Source: Aquabacterium sp.
Lineage (GTDB): Bacteria > Pseudomonadota > Gammaproteobacteria > Burkholderiales > Burkholderiaceae_C
NCBI GenBank assembly: GCA_023266355.1
Contig: JAHFQM010000001.1
Location: forward strand, 456,115-520,114
Direction: 5' to 3'
Length of the DNA: 64,000 bases
A program made the position numbers and the translations under genes. Below the pieces are notes generated by a model. The model was given only the letters and a program-made list of their open reading frames with translations. It was not told the origin of the DNA and searched no databases. Positions 51,028 to 58,857 of the stretch are shown here, piece after piece (positions within the stretch are counted from its first letter, which is position 1; each line of letters begins with the position of its first letter).

Positions 51028-52533
51028 ATGAAGCACGCCACACTTGAAGCGCCTGAGTCCGGGCCTGCCCGCACCCAGGCCCCGCCTCGCCGGTTCAGCG
51101 ACCTGCCCGGGCCGCCACCCTGGCCCGTGGTGGGCAACGCCTTGCAGGTCAGCCTGCACCGCATGCACCAGAACATGGAAGACTGGGTCAAGGCCTACGG
51201 TCCGCTGATGCAGGTGCGGCTGGCCGGCTTCCACGTGATGGTGGTGGCCGACACCGACCTCATCGGCCAGTTGCTGCGCGAACGCCCCGAAACCTTCCGC
51301 CGGCCCTCGCGCATGCAGGCCATCATGCGGGAGATGGGCATCCCCGATGGCGTCTTCGTGGCCGAGGGCGAGCACTGGGCCCGCCAGCGCCGCATGGTCA
51401 TGGCCAGCTTTGCGCCGCAGCAGGTGCGCACCTACTTCCCGGCGCTGCTGAACGTGGCGCACCGCTTGCGCGCGCGCTGGCTGCACACGGCAGACCAGGC
51501 CACCGAAGGCGCCCAGGACATCGACCTGCAGGCCGACCTGATGCGCTTCACGGTGGACGCCATCTCCGGCCTGGCCTTCGGGGTGGACGTCAACACGCTG
51601 CAGTCCAACGACGACGTCATCCAGCGCCACCTCGACAAGATCTTCCCGACCATCTGGCGGCGCGCCCACGCCCTGGTGCCTTACTGGCAGGTCGTCAAGC
51701 TGCCGCGAGACCGTGCGCTCGACGAGAGCATGCGCGTGGTCAATGGCGCCATCCGCGACTTCATGGCCCAGGCCCGCGTGCGCCTGCAAGCGCCCGAGCG
51801 CCGTGCCGCGCCGCAGAACCTGCTGGAGGCGATGCTGGTGGCCGCCGACGCCCCCGACAGCGGCATGAGCGACGAGGACGTGGCCGGCAATGTGTTCACC
51901 ATGCTGCTGGCCGGCGAGGACACCACCGCCACCAGCCTGTCGTGGATGATCGAGCAGCTCTGGCGCAACCCGGCCGCCCTGGCCCGTGCCCGCGAGGAGG
52001 TCGGCCGCGTGCTGGCCACGCCCGAAGGCCCCCTGCCGATGGCGCAATGGACGCCCGAGCACCTGGCCCAACTCGACTGGCTGGAGGCCTGCATCCACGA
52101 AAGCATGCGCCTCAAACCGGTGGGGCCCTTCAACCTGGTCGAGGCGCTCAAGGACACCGAAGTGGCCGGCGTGCCCATCCGTGCGGGCACCCCGGTGTTG
52201 CTGGTGATGCGCCACGACACGGTGCGCGACGAGGTCTTCCCTCAGGCCGAGCGCTTCTTGCCCGAACGCTGGTTGCCCGAAGCCGAGCACCTGGCGCCGG
52301 CCTCGGCCAAGCGCGTGTCCATGCCCTTCGGCGCGGGCCCGCGCATCTGCCCGGGACGCTTCCTGGCGATGCTGGAGATCAAACTCGCTGCGGCCATGCT
52401 GCTGCAGACTTTCGACATCGCCGCCGTGGACACGCCCGATGGCCGCCCCGCGCAAGAACACATGGCCCTGACCATGGTGCCCGTGGGTTTGAAGATGCGG
52501 GTGAGGCCGCGCACGGCGCCCCTCACAGCATGA
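51028..52533 (+). CDS. Cytochrome P450
   Basis: 501 residues. I-helix AGEDTTATSLSW (acid-Thr pair), K-helix ESMRL (ExxR), heme loop FGAGPRICPGR with the heme-ligand Cys at residue 441, and the N-terminal LPGPPPWPVVGNAL Pro-rich region. It resembles CYP102/CYP4-like bacterial P450s that use separate redox partners; no ferredoxin or reductase gene adjoins it. No membrane anchor. The substrate is unknown. Its end overlaps the 3' end of the convergent kup gene by 11 bases. Confidence 0.92.
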   Translation: MKHATLEAPESGPARTQAPPRRFSDLPGPPPWPVVGNALQVSLHRMHQNMEDWVKAYGPLMQVRLAGFHVMVVADTDLIGQLLRERPETFRRPSRMQAIMREMGIPDGVFVAEGEHWARQRRMVMASFAPQQVRTYFPALLNVAHRLRARWLHTADQATEGAQDIDLQADLMRFTVDAISGLAFGVDVNTLQSNDDVIQRHLDKIFPTIWRRAHALVPYWQVVKLPRDRALDESMRVVNGAIRDFMAQARVRLQAPERRAAPQNLLEAMLVAADAPDSGMSDEDVAGNVFTMLLAGEDTTATSLSWMIEQLWRNPAALARAREEVGRVLATPEGPLPMAQWTPEHLAQLDWLEACIHESMRLKPVGPFNLVEALKDTEVAGVPIRAGTPVLLVMRHDTVRDEVFPQAERFLPERWLPEAEHLAPASAKRVSMPFGAGPRICPGRFLAMLEIKLAAAMLLQTFDIAAVDTPDGRPAQEHMALTMVPVGLKMRVRPRTAPLTA

Positions 52534-54469
52534 CCTGCGTGCCCAGCTCCACCACCTGGTTGGCCGGCAGGCGGTAGTAAGTGGCGGCGCCCTCGGCCTG
52601 GCGCGTCATCCAGCCGTACAGCGCGCAGCGCCATGCGGGCAGGGTGCCCGGGCCGTCCACCACGGTCGAGCGGGCCACGAAAAAGGTGGTGCGCATGGGC
52701 TCCAGCGTCAGCATGCCCAAGGCCTCGGCGGGCAGGTTCGGCACGCCCTGCAGGGCGGCAGGGATGTCGGGCTCCTCGCGGAATCCGAAACGCACCGCCA
52801 GTTGCCAGGCACCCGGTGCGAGCCGCGTCAGGTGCAGGCGTTCGGCCTCGTGCACGTAAGGTGCGTTGTCGTTGAGCACGTGCAGGAAAACCGTCTGCTC
52901 GTGCATCACCTTGAAGTGCTTGAGGTTGTGGAACAGGGCGCTCGGCACGATGCCCGGGTCCGAGGTCAGGTACACGGCGGTGCCCTCCACCAGCGGCACA
53001 TCGGGCATGGGGCCACCGAGGAAATCGGCCATGGGGATGTCGATCTTGCGGCGCTGGTCCGAGACCATGGTGCTGCCTTCCTTCCACGTCGTCAGCATCA
53101 GGAAAATCAGCCCGCCCAGCGTCAGCGGGAACCAGCCTCCCTCGCCCAGCTTGTTGAGGTTGGAGAGGAAGAAGCCCAGCTCCAGCAGCGTGAACAGGCC
53201 GAGCGCCACCAGGGTGGGGCGGCGCAGCGTGCGCGGTGCGATGAAGGTCACGAAAGCCGTCAGCAGCGTGGTGATGATCATGGTGCCCGAGACCGCGATG
53301 CCATAAGCCGCGGCCAGTGCGCCCGATGACTTGAACGCGAGCACCAGCGCGATCACGGCCAGCAGCATCATCCAGTTCACGCTGGGCACGTAGATCTGGC
53401 CCTTCTCGCGGTCGGAGGTGTGCAGGATGCGCACGCGCGGCAGGTAGCCCAGGCGGCTGGCCTGCAGCGTCATCGAGAACGCGCCCGAGATGGTGGCCTG
53501 CGAGGCGATGACGGTGGCGGCCGTGGCCAGCACCACCAGCGGGATCAGCAGCCCTTGCGGCGCCAGCAGGAAGAAGGGGTTCTCGGCCAGCGCGGGGTTG
53601 TGCAACACCAGCGCACCTTGACCGAAGTAGTTCAGCAGCAGGCAGGGGAAGACCAGGCCGTACCAGGCCAGCCGCACGGCCTTGGCGCCGAAGTGGCCCA
53701 TGTCGGCGTACAGCGCCTCACCGCCCGTCAGCGCCAGGAACACGGCCGACAGCAGCACGAACGCGGCCCCGGGGTGGTCGATGGCGAAGTGGACCGCGTA
53801 CATCGGGTTGACCGCCTGCAGCACCATGGGGTTGAGCGCGATGCCCTGCACGCCCATGACGGCCAGCGTCAGGAACCACAGCACCGTGATCGGCCCGAAG
53901 AAGGTGCCGACGCTGCTGGTGCCCTTTTTCTGGATGAGGAAGAGGCCGATCAGGATGCCGATGGTGATGGGCTCGATGAAGTGCTCGAAGCGCGGCGTGG
54001 CCACGCTGATGCCTTCCACCGCCGACAGCACCGAGATGGCCGGCGTGATGATGGCGTCGCCGTAAAACAGCGCGGCGGCAAACACCCCGGCGCTGACCAC
54101 CAGCAGCGACCTGCGTGGCGCATCATGCGTGATGCGGTGGGCCAGGGCGGTCAGTGCCAGCACGCCGCCTTCGCCGTCGTTGTCGTACTTCAGCACGACC
54201 CACACGTACTTGATGGACACGATGATGAGCACCGCCCACAGCAGCGCCGACAGCGTGGCCAGCACGTTCTCGGGCGTCACCGCCATGGCGTGGGGGCCGT
54301 TGAAAGCCTCCTTGAAGGCGTAGAGCGGGCTGGTGCCGATGTCGCCGAAGACGACGCCGAGCGCGGCCAGGGTCAGGGCGCCGAGGCCTGTCTTGCCATG
54401 CCCGTGCGCATGGTCTTGGGGCGCCGGCAGGCTGCCGAGCGTGGTGGCGGGAGCGTCGCTGGAGGACAT
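52523..54469 (-). CDS. kup: Potassium transporter Kup
   Basis: 648 residues, the usual length. The signature LGVVFGDIGTSPLYAFKEAF opens the first span. About twelve spans follow, with GGEALYADMGHFG and ALVLHNPALAENPFFLLAP. A cytoplasmic C-terminal domain of roughly 170 residues ends the protein (PLVEGTAVYLTSDPGIVPSALFHNLKHFKVMHEQTVF region). H+-coupled K+ uptake. AGGAG before ATG 54469 overlaps the end of kdpE, and only four bases separate the genes, so kup is very probably the last gene of the kdpD-kdpE-kup operon. Confidence 0.95.
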   Translation of the reverse strand: MSSSDAPATTLGSLPAPQDHAHGHGKTGLGALTLAALGVVFGDIGTSPLYAFKEAFNGPHAMAVTPENVLATLSALLWAVLIIVSIKYVWVVLKYDNDGEGGVLALTALAHRITHDAPRRSLLVVSAGVFAAALFYGDAIITPAISVLSAVEGISVATPRFEHFIEPITIGILIGLFLIQKKGTSSVGTFFGPITVLWFLTLAVMGVQGIALNPMVLQAVNPMYAVHFAIDHPGAAFVLLSAVFLALTGGEALYADMGHFGAKAVRLAWYGLVFPCLLLNYFGQGALVLHNPALAENPFFLLAPQGLLIPLVVLATAATVIASQATISGAFSMTLQASRLGYLPRVRILHTSDREKGQIYVPSVNWMMLLAVIALVLAFKSSGALAAAYGIAVSGTMIITTLLTAFVTFIAPRTLRRPTLVALGLFTLLELGFFLSNLNKLGEGGWFPLTLGGLIFLMLTTWKEGSTMVSDQRRKIDIPMADFLGGPMPDVPLVEGTAVYLTSDPGIVPSALFHNLKHFKVMHEQTVFLHVLNDNAPYVHEAERLHLTRLAPGAWQLAVRFGFREEPDIPAALQGVPNLPAEALGMLTLEPMRTTFFVARSTVVDGPGTLPAWRCALYGWMTRQAEGAATYYRLPANQVVELGTQVML

Positions 54470-54473
54470 GGGT

Positions 54474-55169
54474 TCAGTCTCCTGAGAGGAAGCGGTAGCC
54501 CACGCCGACTTCGGTGAGGAAGTGGCGCGGTTGGGCGGGATCGTCTTCGAGCTTGTGGCGCAGGTGGCCCACGTAGATGCGCAGGTAGTGGGCGCTGTCG
54601 GCGTACGCCGGCCCCCAGACTTCCTTGAGCAGTTGCCGGTGCGTCATCACCTTGCCGGCATGGGCCAGCAAGACGCACAGCAGGCGGTACTCGATGGGTG
54701 TCAGGTGCACCGGCGTGTCGTCACGCAGGACCTGGCGGCGCACGAAGTCGATGTGCACGCGGCCAAAGCGCAGGTCGGGCGATTCGATCTCGCTGCCCTG
54801 GCGGGCGCGGCGCAGCATGGCGCGCACGCGGGCCAGCAACTCGCCCACCGAAAAAGGCTTGGTGAGGTAGTCGTCTGCACCGGCGTCGAGCACGTCGATC
54901 TTGTCTTCCTCGGCGGCGCGGGCAGACAGCACCAGCACGGGCATGCTCGACCAGGTGCGCAGGTCGCGCACGAAACGCAGGCCGTCGGCATCGGGCAGGC
55001 CCAGGTCGAGGATGACCAGATCGGGCTTGCGCGTGCCTGCTTCGATCAGGCCTTGCTGCACGGTGCTGGCTTCGGCCACGCGGCAGCCATCGCCTTCCAG
55101 TGCGGCGCGCACGAAGCGGCGGATGTGGGGGTCGTCTTCGACCAGCAGGATGGTGGGGGCGTTGCTCAT
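54474..55169 (-). CDS. kdpE: KdpE-like response regulator
   Basis: 231 residues. Receiver domain with LLVEDDPHIRRFVRAAL, phosphoacceptor Asp in LVILDLGLPDADGL, and KPF. An OmpR/PhoB-type winged helix (LTPIEYRLLCVLLAHAGKV, RIYVGHLRHKLEDD) follows. The sequence AHYLRIYVGHLRHKLE is characteristic of KdpE. ATG 55169 overlaps the kdpD stop. No kdpFABC genes are present; the adjoining output gene is kup. Confidence 0.92.
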   Translation of the reverse strand: MSNAPTILLVEDDPHIRRFVRAALEGDGCRVAEASTVQQGLIEAGTRKPDLVILDLGLPDADGLRFVRDLRTWSSMPVLVLSARAAEEDKIDVLDAGADDYLTKPFSVGELLARVRAMLRRARQGSEIESPDLRFGRVHIDFVRRQVLRDDTPVHLTPIEYRLLCVLLAHAGKVMTHRQLLKEVWGPAYADSAHYLRIYVGHLRHKLEDDPAQPRHFLTEVGVGYRFLSGD

Positions 55170-56767
55170 GGCTGCTCGGGCTCGATCGTCGGCGGGGTGC
55201 CCAGGGGCAGGCGCATGCACACCTCGGCGCCGCCGTCTTCGGGGTTGCGCGCCTCGATGTGGCCGCCATGGGCTTCCACGATCACCTTGCAGATGGCCAG
55301 GCCCAGCCCCATGCCCGGGACATGGCTTTCGGGCTCGCCACGCGCAAACAGCGCGAAGACTTCCTGCAGGCGTGCGGGCGGGAAGCCGCTGCCCGCGTTG
55401 CGCACGCGCACCAGCAGGTGCTCGGCCTCGGCCGTCAGCGTGATGCGGATGTCGGTGTCGGGTGGGGCGTACTTCGCGGCGTTGTCCAGCAGGTTGCCGA
55501 ACACGCGCTCCATCAGCACGGCGTCCAGCTGCACCAGGGGCAGATCGGGGGGCAGGTCCACGGCGACGCGGTGCCGCGCCAGGGCGGTGCCCAGCAGCTG
55601 GATGCTGGCGCCAATCACTTCCTCGACGGGTTGCCAGGCCAGGCGCAGCGGCAGATGGTTGCGCTGCCCTTGCAGGCTGGCTTGCAAGCGGGCCATGTCG
55701 AGCAGCTTGCTGACCATCTCGTGCAGGCGAAGCGCCTGGCCGCGCAGGGCCTCGGCCATCTCTTGCGCTTGCGGCGACAGCGGTGGTTGCAGCAGGCTCA
55801 GGGTTTCGGCCATGCCCACCAAGGCGGTCAGCGGCGTGCGGACGTCGTGCGACAGCGCCGACAAGATGGCGTTGCGCAGCCTTTCGGTGCGCACCTCCAG
55901 CTCGGTCTGGTGGGCCACATCGACGAAGTGCAGGCGCTCCAGCGCGGTGGCGGCCAAAGCGCCCACCGCGTCCAGCATGGCGGTGTGCTGGCGCAGGGTG
56001 GCCTGAGCGCCCGGGGCTGCCGAGGCGGGCAGGCTGACCATCATCACGCCCCGGTTGCGGGTGGAGCCCGTCAGCGGCAGCAGCACGTGGTGGGTGCCCG
56101 CGCCGTCGTCGCTGCCCTGCGCACCTTGCTCATCCTGGACGTGGTGCGCGCGCGGGCGTGCGCTGTCCTGGGCGATGGACCGGGCCAGCAAGGTCAGGCT
56201 GGACGATGGCGCCGGGCCGCGTGTGTCTTCGCCGTGCAGAAGGACCAGGCCGTGGTCCAGTCCGGGCTGCCAGAGGTGCAAGTCGGCACCCAACTGATCT
56301 TGCATGAAGGCCTGCAGGTGGTGCAGGACCTGTTCGGCCGTCAGGGCCCCGGCCAGCTGGTGCGCCAGGGCGTGCAGGGCCTGTGCGCGCCGCGCGGCCT
56401 GCTGGGCCTCCTCGGCACGTTGGCGCATGCCGGTGGCCAGGTGCCCGATGACCAGGGCCACCGTGAGCATGACGGCGAATGTCAGGAGGTACTGGATGTC
56501 GCTGACGGCGAACGAGAAACGCGGTGGCACGTAGAAGAAGTCGAACAGCCCCACGCTGAGGAAAGACGCCATGACGGCCGGGCCGCGTCCCAGGCGGGCG
56601 GCCACCAGCACCACCGTCAGCAGGAAGAGCATGACCGCGTTGACGGGCTCCAGCCAGTCGTGCAGGGGCATGGTGACCACGGTGGTGGCGCCACAGGCTG
56701 CCGCGGCCAGTGGGTAGTGCCAGCGGGGCTTGGGGGGGTGGGGTGCGGATGCGGTGGGCCTGGGCAT
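55166..56767 (-). CDS. kdpD: KdpD-like sensor kinase lacking the N-terminal KdpD/Usp half
   Basis: About 533 residues from ATG 56767; ATGs at 56824 and 56881 are alternatives. The protein begins at the DUF4118 four-span region (NAVMLFLLTVVLVAARLGRG; FLSVGLFDFFYVPPRFSFAV; YLLTFAVMLTVALVIGHLAT). A GAF-like domain follows, then the H box SALSHDVRTPLTALVG, N box GNLLDNAAKYAPPDTDI and G box GMGLGLAICKVIVEAHGG. Classical KdpD has about 370 more residues at the N terminus carrying the KdpD and universal-stress domains; these are absent, and the upstream region encodes a divergent gene. It overlaps kdpE in ATGA. Confidence 0.88.
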   Translation of the reverse strand: MPRPTASAPHPPKPRWHYPLAAAACGATTVVTMPLHDWLEPVNAVMLFLLTVVLVAARLGRGPAVMASFLSVGLFDFFYVPPRFSFAVSDIQYLLTFAVMLTVALVIGHLATGMRQRAEEAQQAARRAQALHALAHQLAGALTAEQVLHHLQAFMQDQLGADLHLWQPGLDHGLVLLHGEDTRGPAPSSSLTLLARSIAQDSARPRAHHVQDEQGAQGSDDGAGTHHVLLPLTGSTRNRGVMMVSLPASAAPGAQATLRQHTAMLDAVGALAATALERLHFVDVAHQTELEVRTERLRNAILSALSHDVRTPLTALVGMAETLSLLQPPLSPQAQEMAEALRGQALRLHEMVSKLLDMARLQASLQGQRNHLPLRLAWQPVEEVIGASIQLLGTALARHRVAVDLPPDLPLVQLDAVLMERVFGNLLDNAAKYAPPDTDIRITLTAEAEHLLVRVRNAGSGFPPARLQEVFALFARGEPESHVPGMGLGLAICKVIVEAHGGHIEARNPEDGGAEVCMRLPLGTPPTIEPEQP

Positions 56768-56965
56768 GTCGCCAGTGTGGGTTGGGGCGCATTGCGGTGC
56801 AGCAAATTCTGGCAGCGCCGGCATAAAAAAGCCGTAAAGACCCAGATTGGCGCCATCGGTCGATGCGGACAGGTGTGGCATAACCCGTTCAGGGGGTATT
56901 TTTCAGGGTTTCCGATGCATCTGCCGCGCAGCGGCATCCGTAAAACACGGCATTGGAGACCCGAC

Positions 56966-57739
56966 ATGCCGTACACCCCTGACTGCCATCTGCCCGAAGC
57001 GAGCACCTTGTTGCGCGTCATCGCGCTGCAGCAAGCCCTCGAAGAAGTGGCCACCCAGTCCGATTTCCTGGCCTGGGCCGTGGGCCCTTTGCAGGCCGTG
57101 CTGCCCCACGCCAGCATGGCGTGTGGTGTGCTGCGCACCGACCGGGAGGGTGTGGTGCTGCGCCGGGTTCTGCAGCAGGGCTGGCCCCCTGGGTATTTCG
57201 ATGCGCTGACCCTGGAAGGTGGGCGATTCCGCAGCCCGGTGATCGGCCGATGGGCGCTTCAGCGCAAGCCCCAGATCGTGCGTGCCGAGGACACCGCCAG
57301 CCTGGGCGATGCCCGCTGGCACGAGGTGTTCCACGACATGGGCTTGCACAACATGGCCGCCCACGGTGTGCTGGACCACAGCACGCGTTCGGCCAGCTAT
57401 TTCTGTCTGTCGCGCATGGAGGATGCCCCGGGCGCGCAGGCCGAGGTGCTGTTGCGCCTGCTGACACCCCACATGGCCCTGGCCCTGCAGCGCGCCTTGT
57501 TCACCGAAGACCTGGGCGACAACCACACGCCCGAGTGGTTGGAGCGCCTGACGGCGCGCGAACGCGTGGTGCTGCACTGGATGTGCCAGGGCAAGACCAA
57601 CTGGGAGATCGCGCACATCTGCGGGCGCAGCGAACACACCATCAAGAACCAGGTCGAGAGCGTGCGGCAGAAGCTGCGCGTCAGCAACCGCACCCAGGCC
57701 TGCGCCATGGCCTCCGATGTGAGTTTGCTAACCCAATGA
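56966..57739 (+). CDS. LuxR-type regulator, EpsA-like
   Basis: 257 residues. An N-terminal sensor-like domain (LQQALEEVATQSDFLAWAVG ... MACGVLRTDREGVVLRRVLQ) lacks the conserved residues of acyl-homoserine-lactone receptors. The C-terminal GerE helix-turn-helix reads LTARERVVLHWMCQGKTNWE followed by IAHICGRSEHTIKNQVESV. The GKTNWEIA segment and overall plan resemble EpsA-type regulators associated with exosortase/PEP-CTERM loci in betaproteobacteria. TTGGAGA precedes ATG 56966. Convergent with fdsD, two bases apart. Confidence 0.82.
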   Translation: MPYTPDCHLPEASTLLRVIALQQALEEVATQSDFLAWAVGPLQAVLPHASMACGVLRTDREGVVLRRVLQQGWPPGYFDALTLEGGRFRSPVIGRWALQRKPQIVRAEDTASLGDARWHEVFHDMGLHNMAAHGVLDHSTRSASYFCLSRMEDAPGAQAEVLLRLLTPHMALALQRALFTEDLGDNHTPEWLERLTARERVVLHWMCQGKTNWEIAHICGRSEHTIKNQVESVRQKLRVSNRTQACAMASDVSLLTQ

Positions 57740-57741
57740 GG

Positions 57742-57975
57742 TTATGTTTGCGGCTGCAGGGCCGCTTGGTGCTCTCGCAGGGCTTGCAGCACCAGCGCGT
57801 CCAGGCCGCTGGCCTCGCCTTGCTGGGCGCGCTCCAGGATGAGCCTGCGCATGCGCGGCTCCCAGAATTTGCGCACATGGGTGGCGATGCCCTGGCGGGC
57901 CTCGGCGGCATCGGGGTAAGACTGGAAGAAGCTGCCAATCTGGTTGGCCATCTGGACGAGGTGGTCGGTGTTCAT
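57742..57975 (-). CDS. fdsD: NAD-dependent formate dehydrogenase delta subunit
   Basis: 77 residues. It matches FdsD with HLVQMANQIGSFFQSYPDAA, GIATHVRKFWEPRMR and a C-terminal helix. It is a small accessory subunit needed for full activity of the soluble Mo-formate dehydrogenase in Cupriavidus and Rhodobacter. ATG 57975 follows AAAGG. It closes the operon fdsG-fdsB-fdsA-fdhD-fdsD. Confidence 0.9.
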   Translation of the reverse strand: MNTDHLVQMANQIGSFFQSYPDAAEARQGIATHVRKFWEPRMRRLILERAQQGEASGLDALVLQALREHQAALQPQT

Positions 57976-57993
57976 GGTCACGGCCTTTCGGTT

Positions 57994-58857
57994 TCACGGC
58001 GTGTGCAGGCCGAGGCGTTCGAGGTGGAGACGTTCGGGGTGGGTATAAGCCACGCAGTCCTGGCCCCGCACGAAGCCGGCCAGCGCGATGCCGGCGGCCA
58101 GGGCGGTGTCCACGGCGCGGGCGGTGGGCGCTGACACCGCGGCCAGCACCGAGACGCCGGCCATCGCCGTTTTGTGGACCATCTCGTAGCTGGCCCGGCT
58201 GCTGATGGCGATGAAGCCGGTGTCGGGCGCCAGGCGGGCCCGCACCATGGCACCCACGAGCTTGTCGAGGGCGTTGTGGCGACCGACGTCTTCGCGCACC
58301 AGTTGCACGGCGCCGTTCAGGTCGCAGAAAGCCGCGGCGTGCGTGGCCCCTGTGAGCTGTTGCAGGGGTTGCCAGTCGCGCAAGTGCGCCATGGCGCGCG
58401 CCAACGCGTCCGGCTTGACCGACCGAGGTTCTGGCGTCGGCACGGCACGGCAGGCGTCGGCCAGGCTGTCGGTGCCGCAGAGGCCGCAGCCGGTGCGGCC
58501 TTCCAGGCTGCGACGGCGGCCCTTGAGCCGCCATGCGCAGGCCGAGGACACGGTCATCTGCACCTCGATGCCCTGGGCCATGTGCGGGTCGTCTCCCACG
58601 GGTAACACCTCCACGCCGTGCAGTTCGTCCGGGCTCAGCAGCAGGCCCTCGGTCAGGCCGAAGCCGAGCGCGAAGTCTTCGAGGTCTTGCGGGCTGGCCA
58701 TCATCACGGCGTGCGAGATGCCGTTGAACACCAGGGCCACCGGCACCTCCTCGGCCAGCCAGTCGCTGCGGTGCAGCGCGCCATCGCGTCCCCGGTGCTC
58801 GGTGACGTGGATGACGCGCGCACCCGCGGGTGGCTGCAAGGGGCTGCCGAGCTTCAT
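57994..58857 (-). CDS. fdhD: Formate dehydrogenase accessory sulfurtransferase FdhD
   Basis: 287 residues. It delivers sulfur to the molybdenum cofactor of formate dehydrogenase. The catalytic CxxC is in GRTGCGLCGTDSLAD. Other family blocks are VPVALVFNGISHAVMMASP, DLEDFALGFGLTEGLL, EDVGRHNALDKLVG and ISSRASYEMVHKTAMAGV. The start overlaps the fdsA stop (ATGA). In the Cupriavidus operon the same position is called fdsC. Confidence 0.95.
   Translation of the reverse strand: MKLGSPLQPPAGARVIHVTEHRGRDGALHRSDWLAEEVPVALVFNGISHAVMMASPQDLEDFALGFGLTEGLLLSPDELHGVEVLPVGDDPHMAQGIEVQMTVSSACAWRLKGRRRSLEGRTGCGLCGTDSLADACRAVPTPEPRSVKPDALARAMAHLRDWQPLQQLTGATHAAAFCDLNGAVQLVREDVGRHNALDKLVGAMVRARLAPDTGFIAISSRASYEMVHKTAMAGVSVLAAVSAPTARAVDTALAAGIALAGFVRGQDCVAYTHPERLHLERLGLHTP

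Noticed and set aside
55100..56965. Long N-terminal extension of the LuxR-type regulator (frame open for about 620 codons upstream)
   Set aside because: The extension lies antisense to kdpD and has shadow-type composition. A good RBS at the ATG at 56966 marks the real start.
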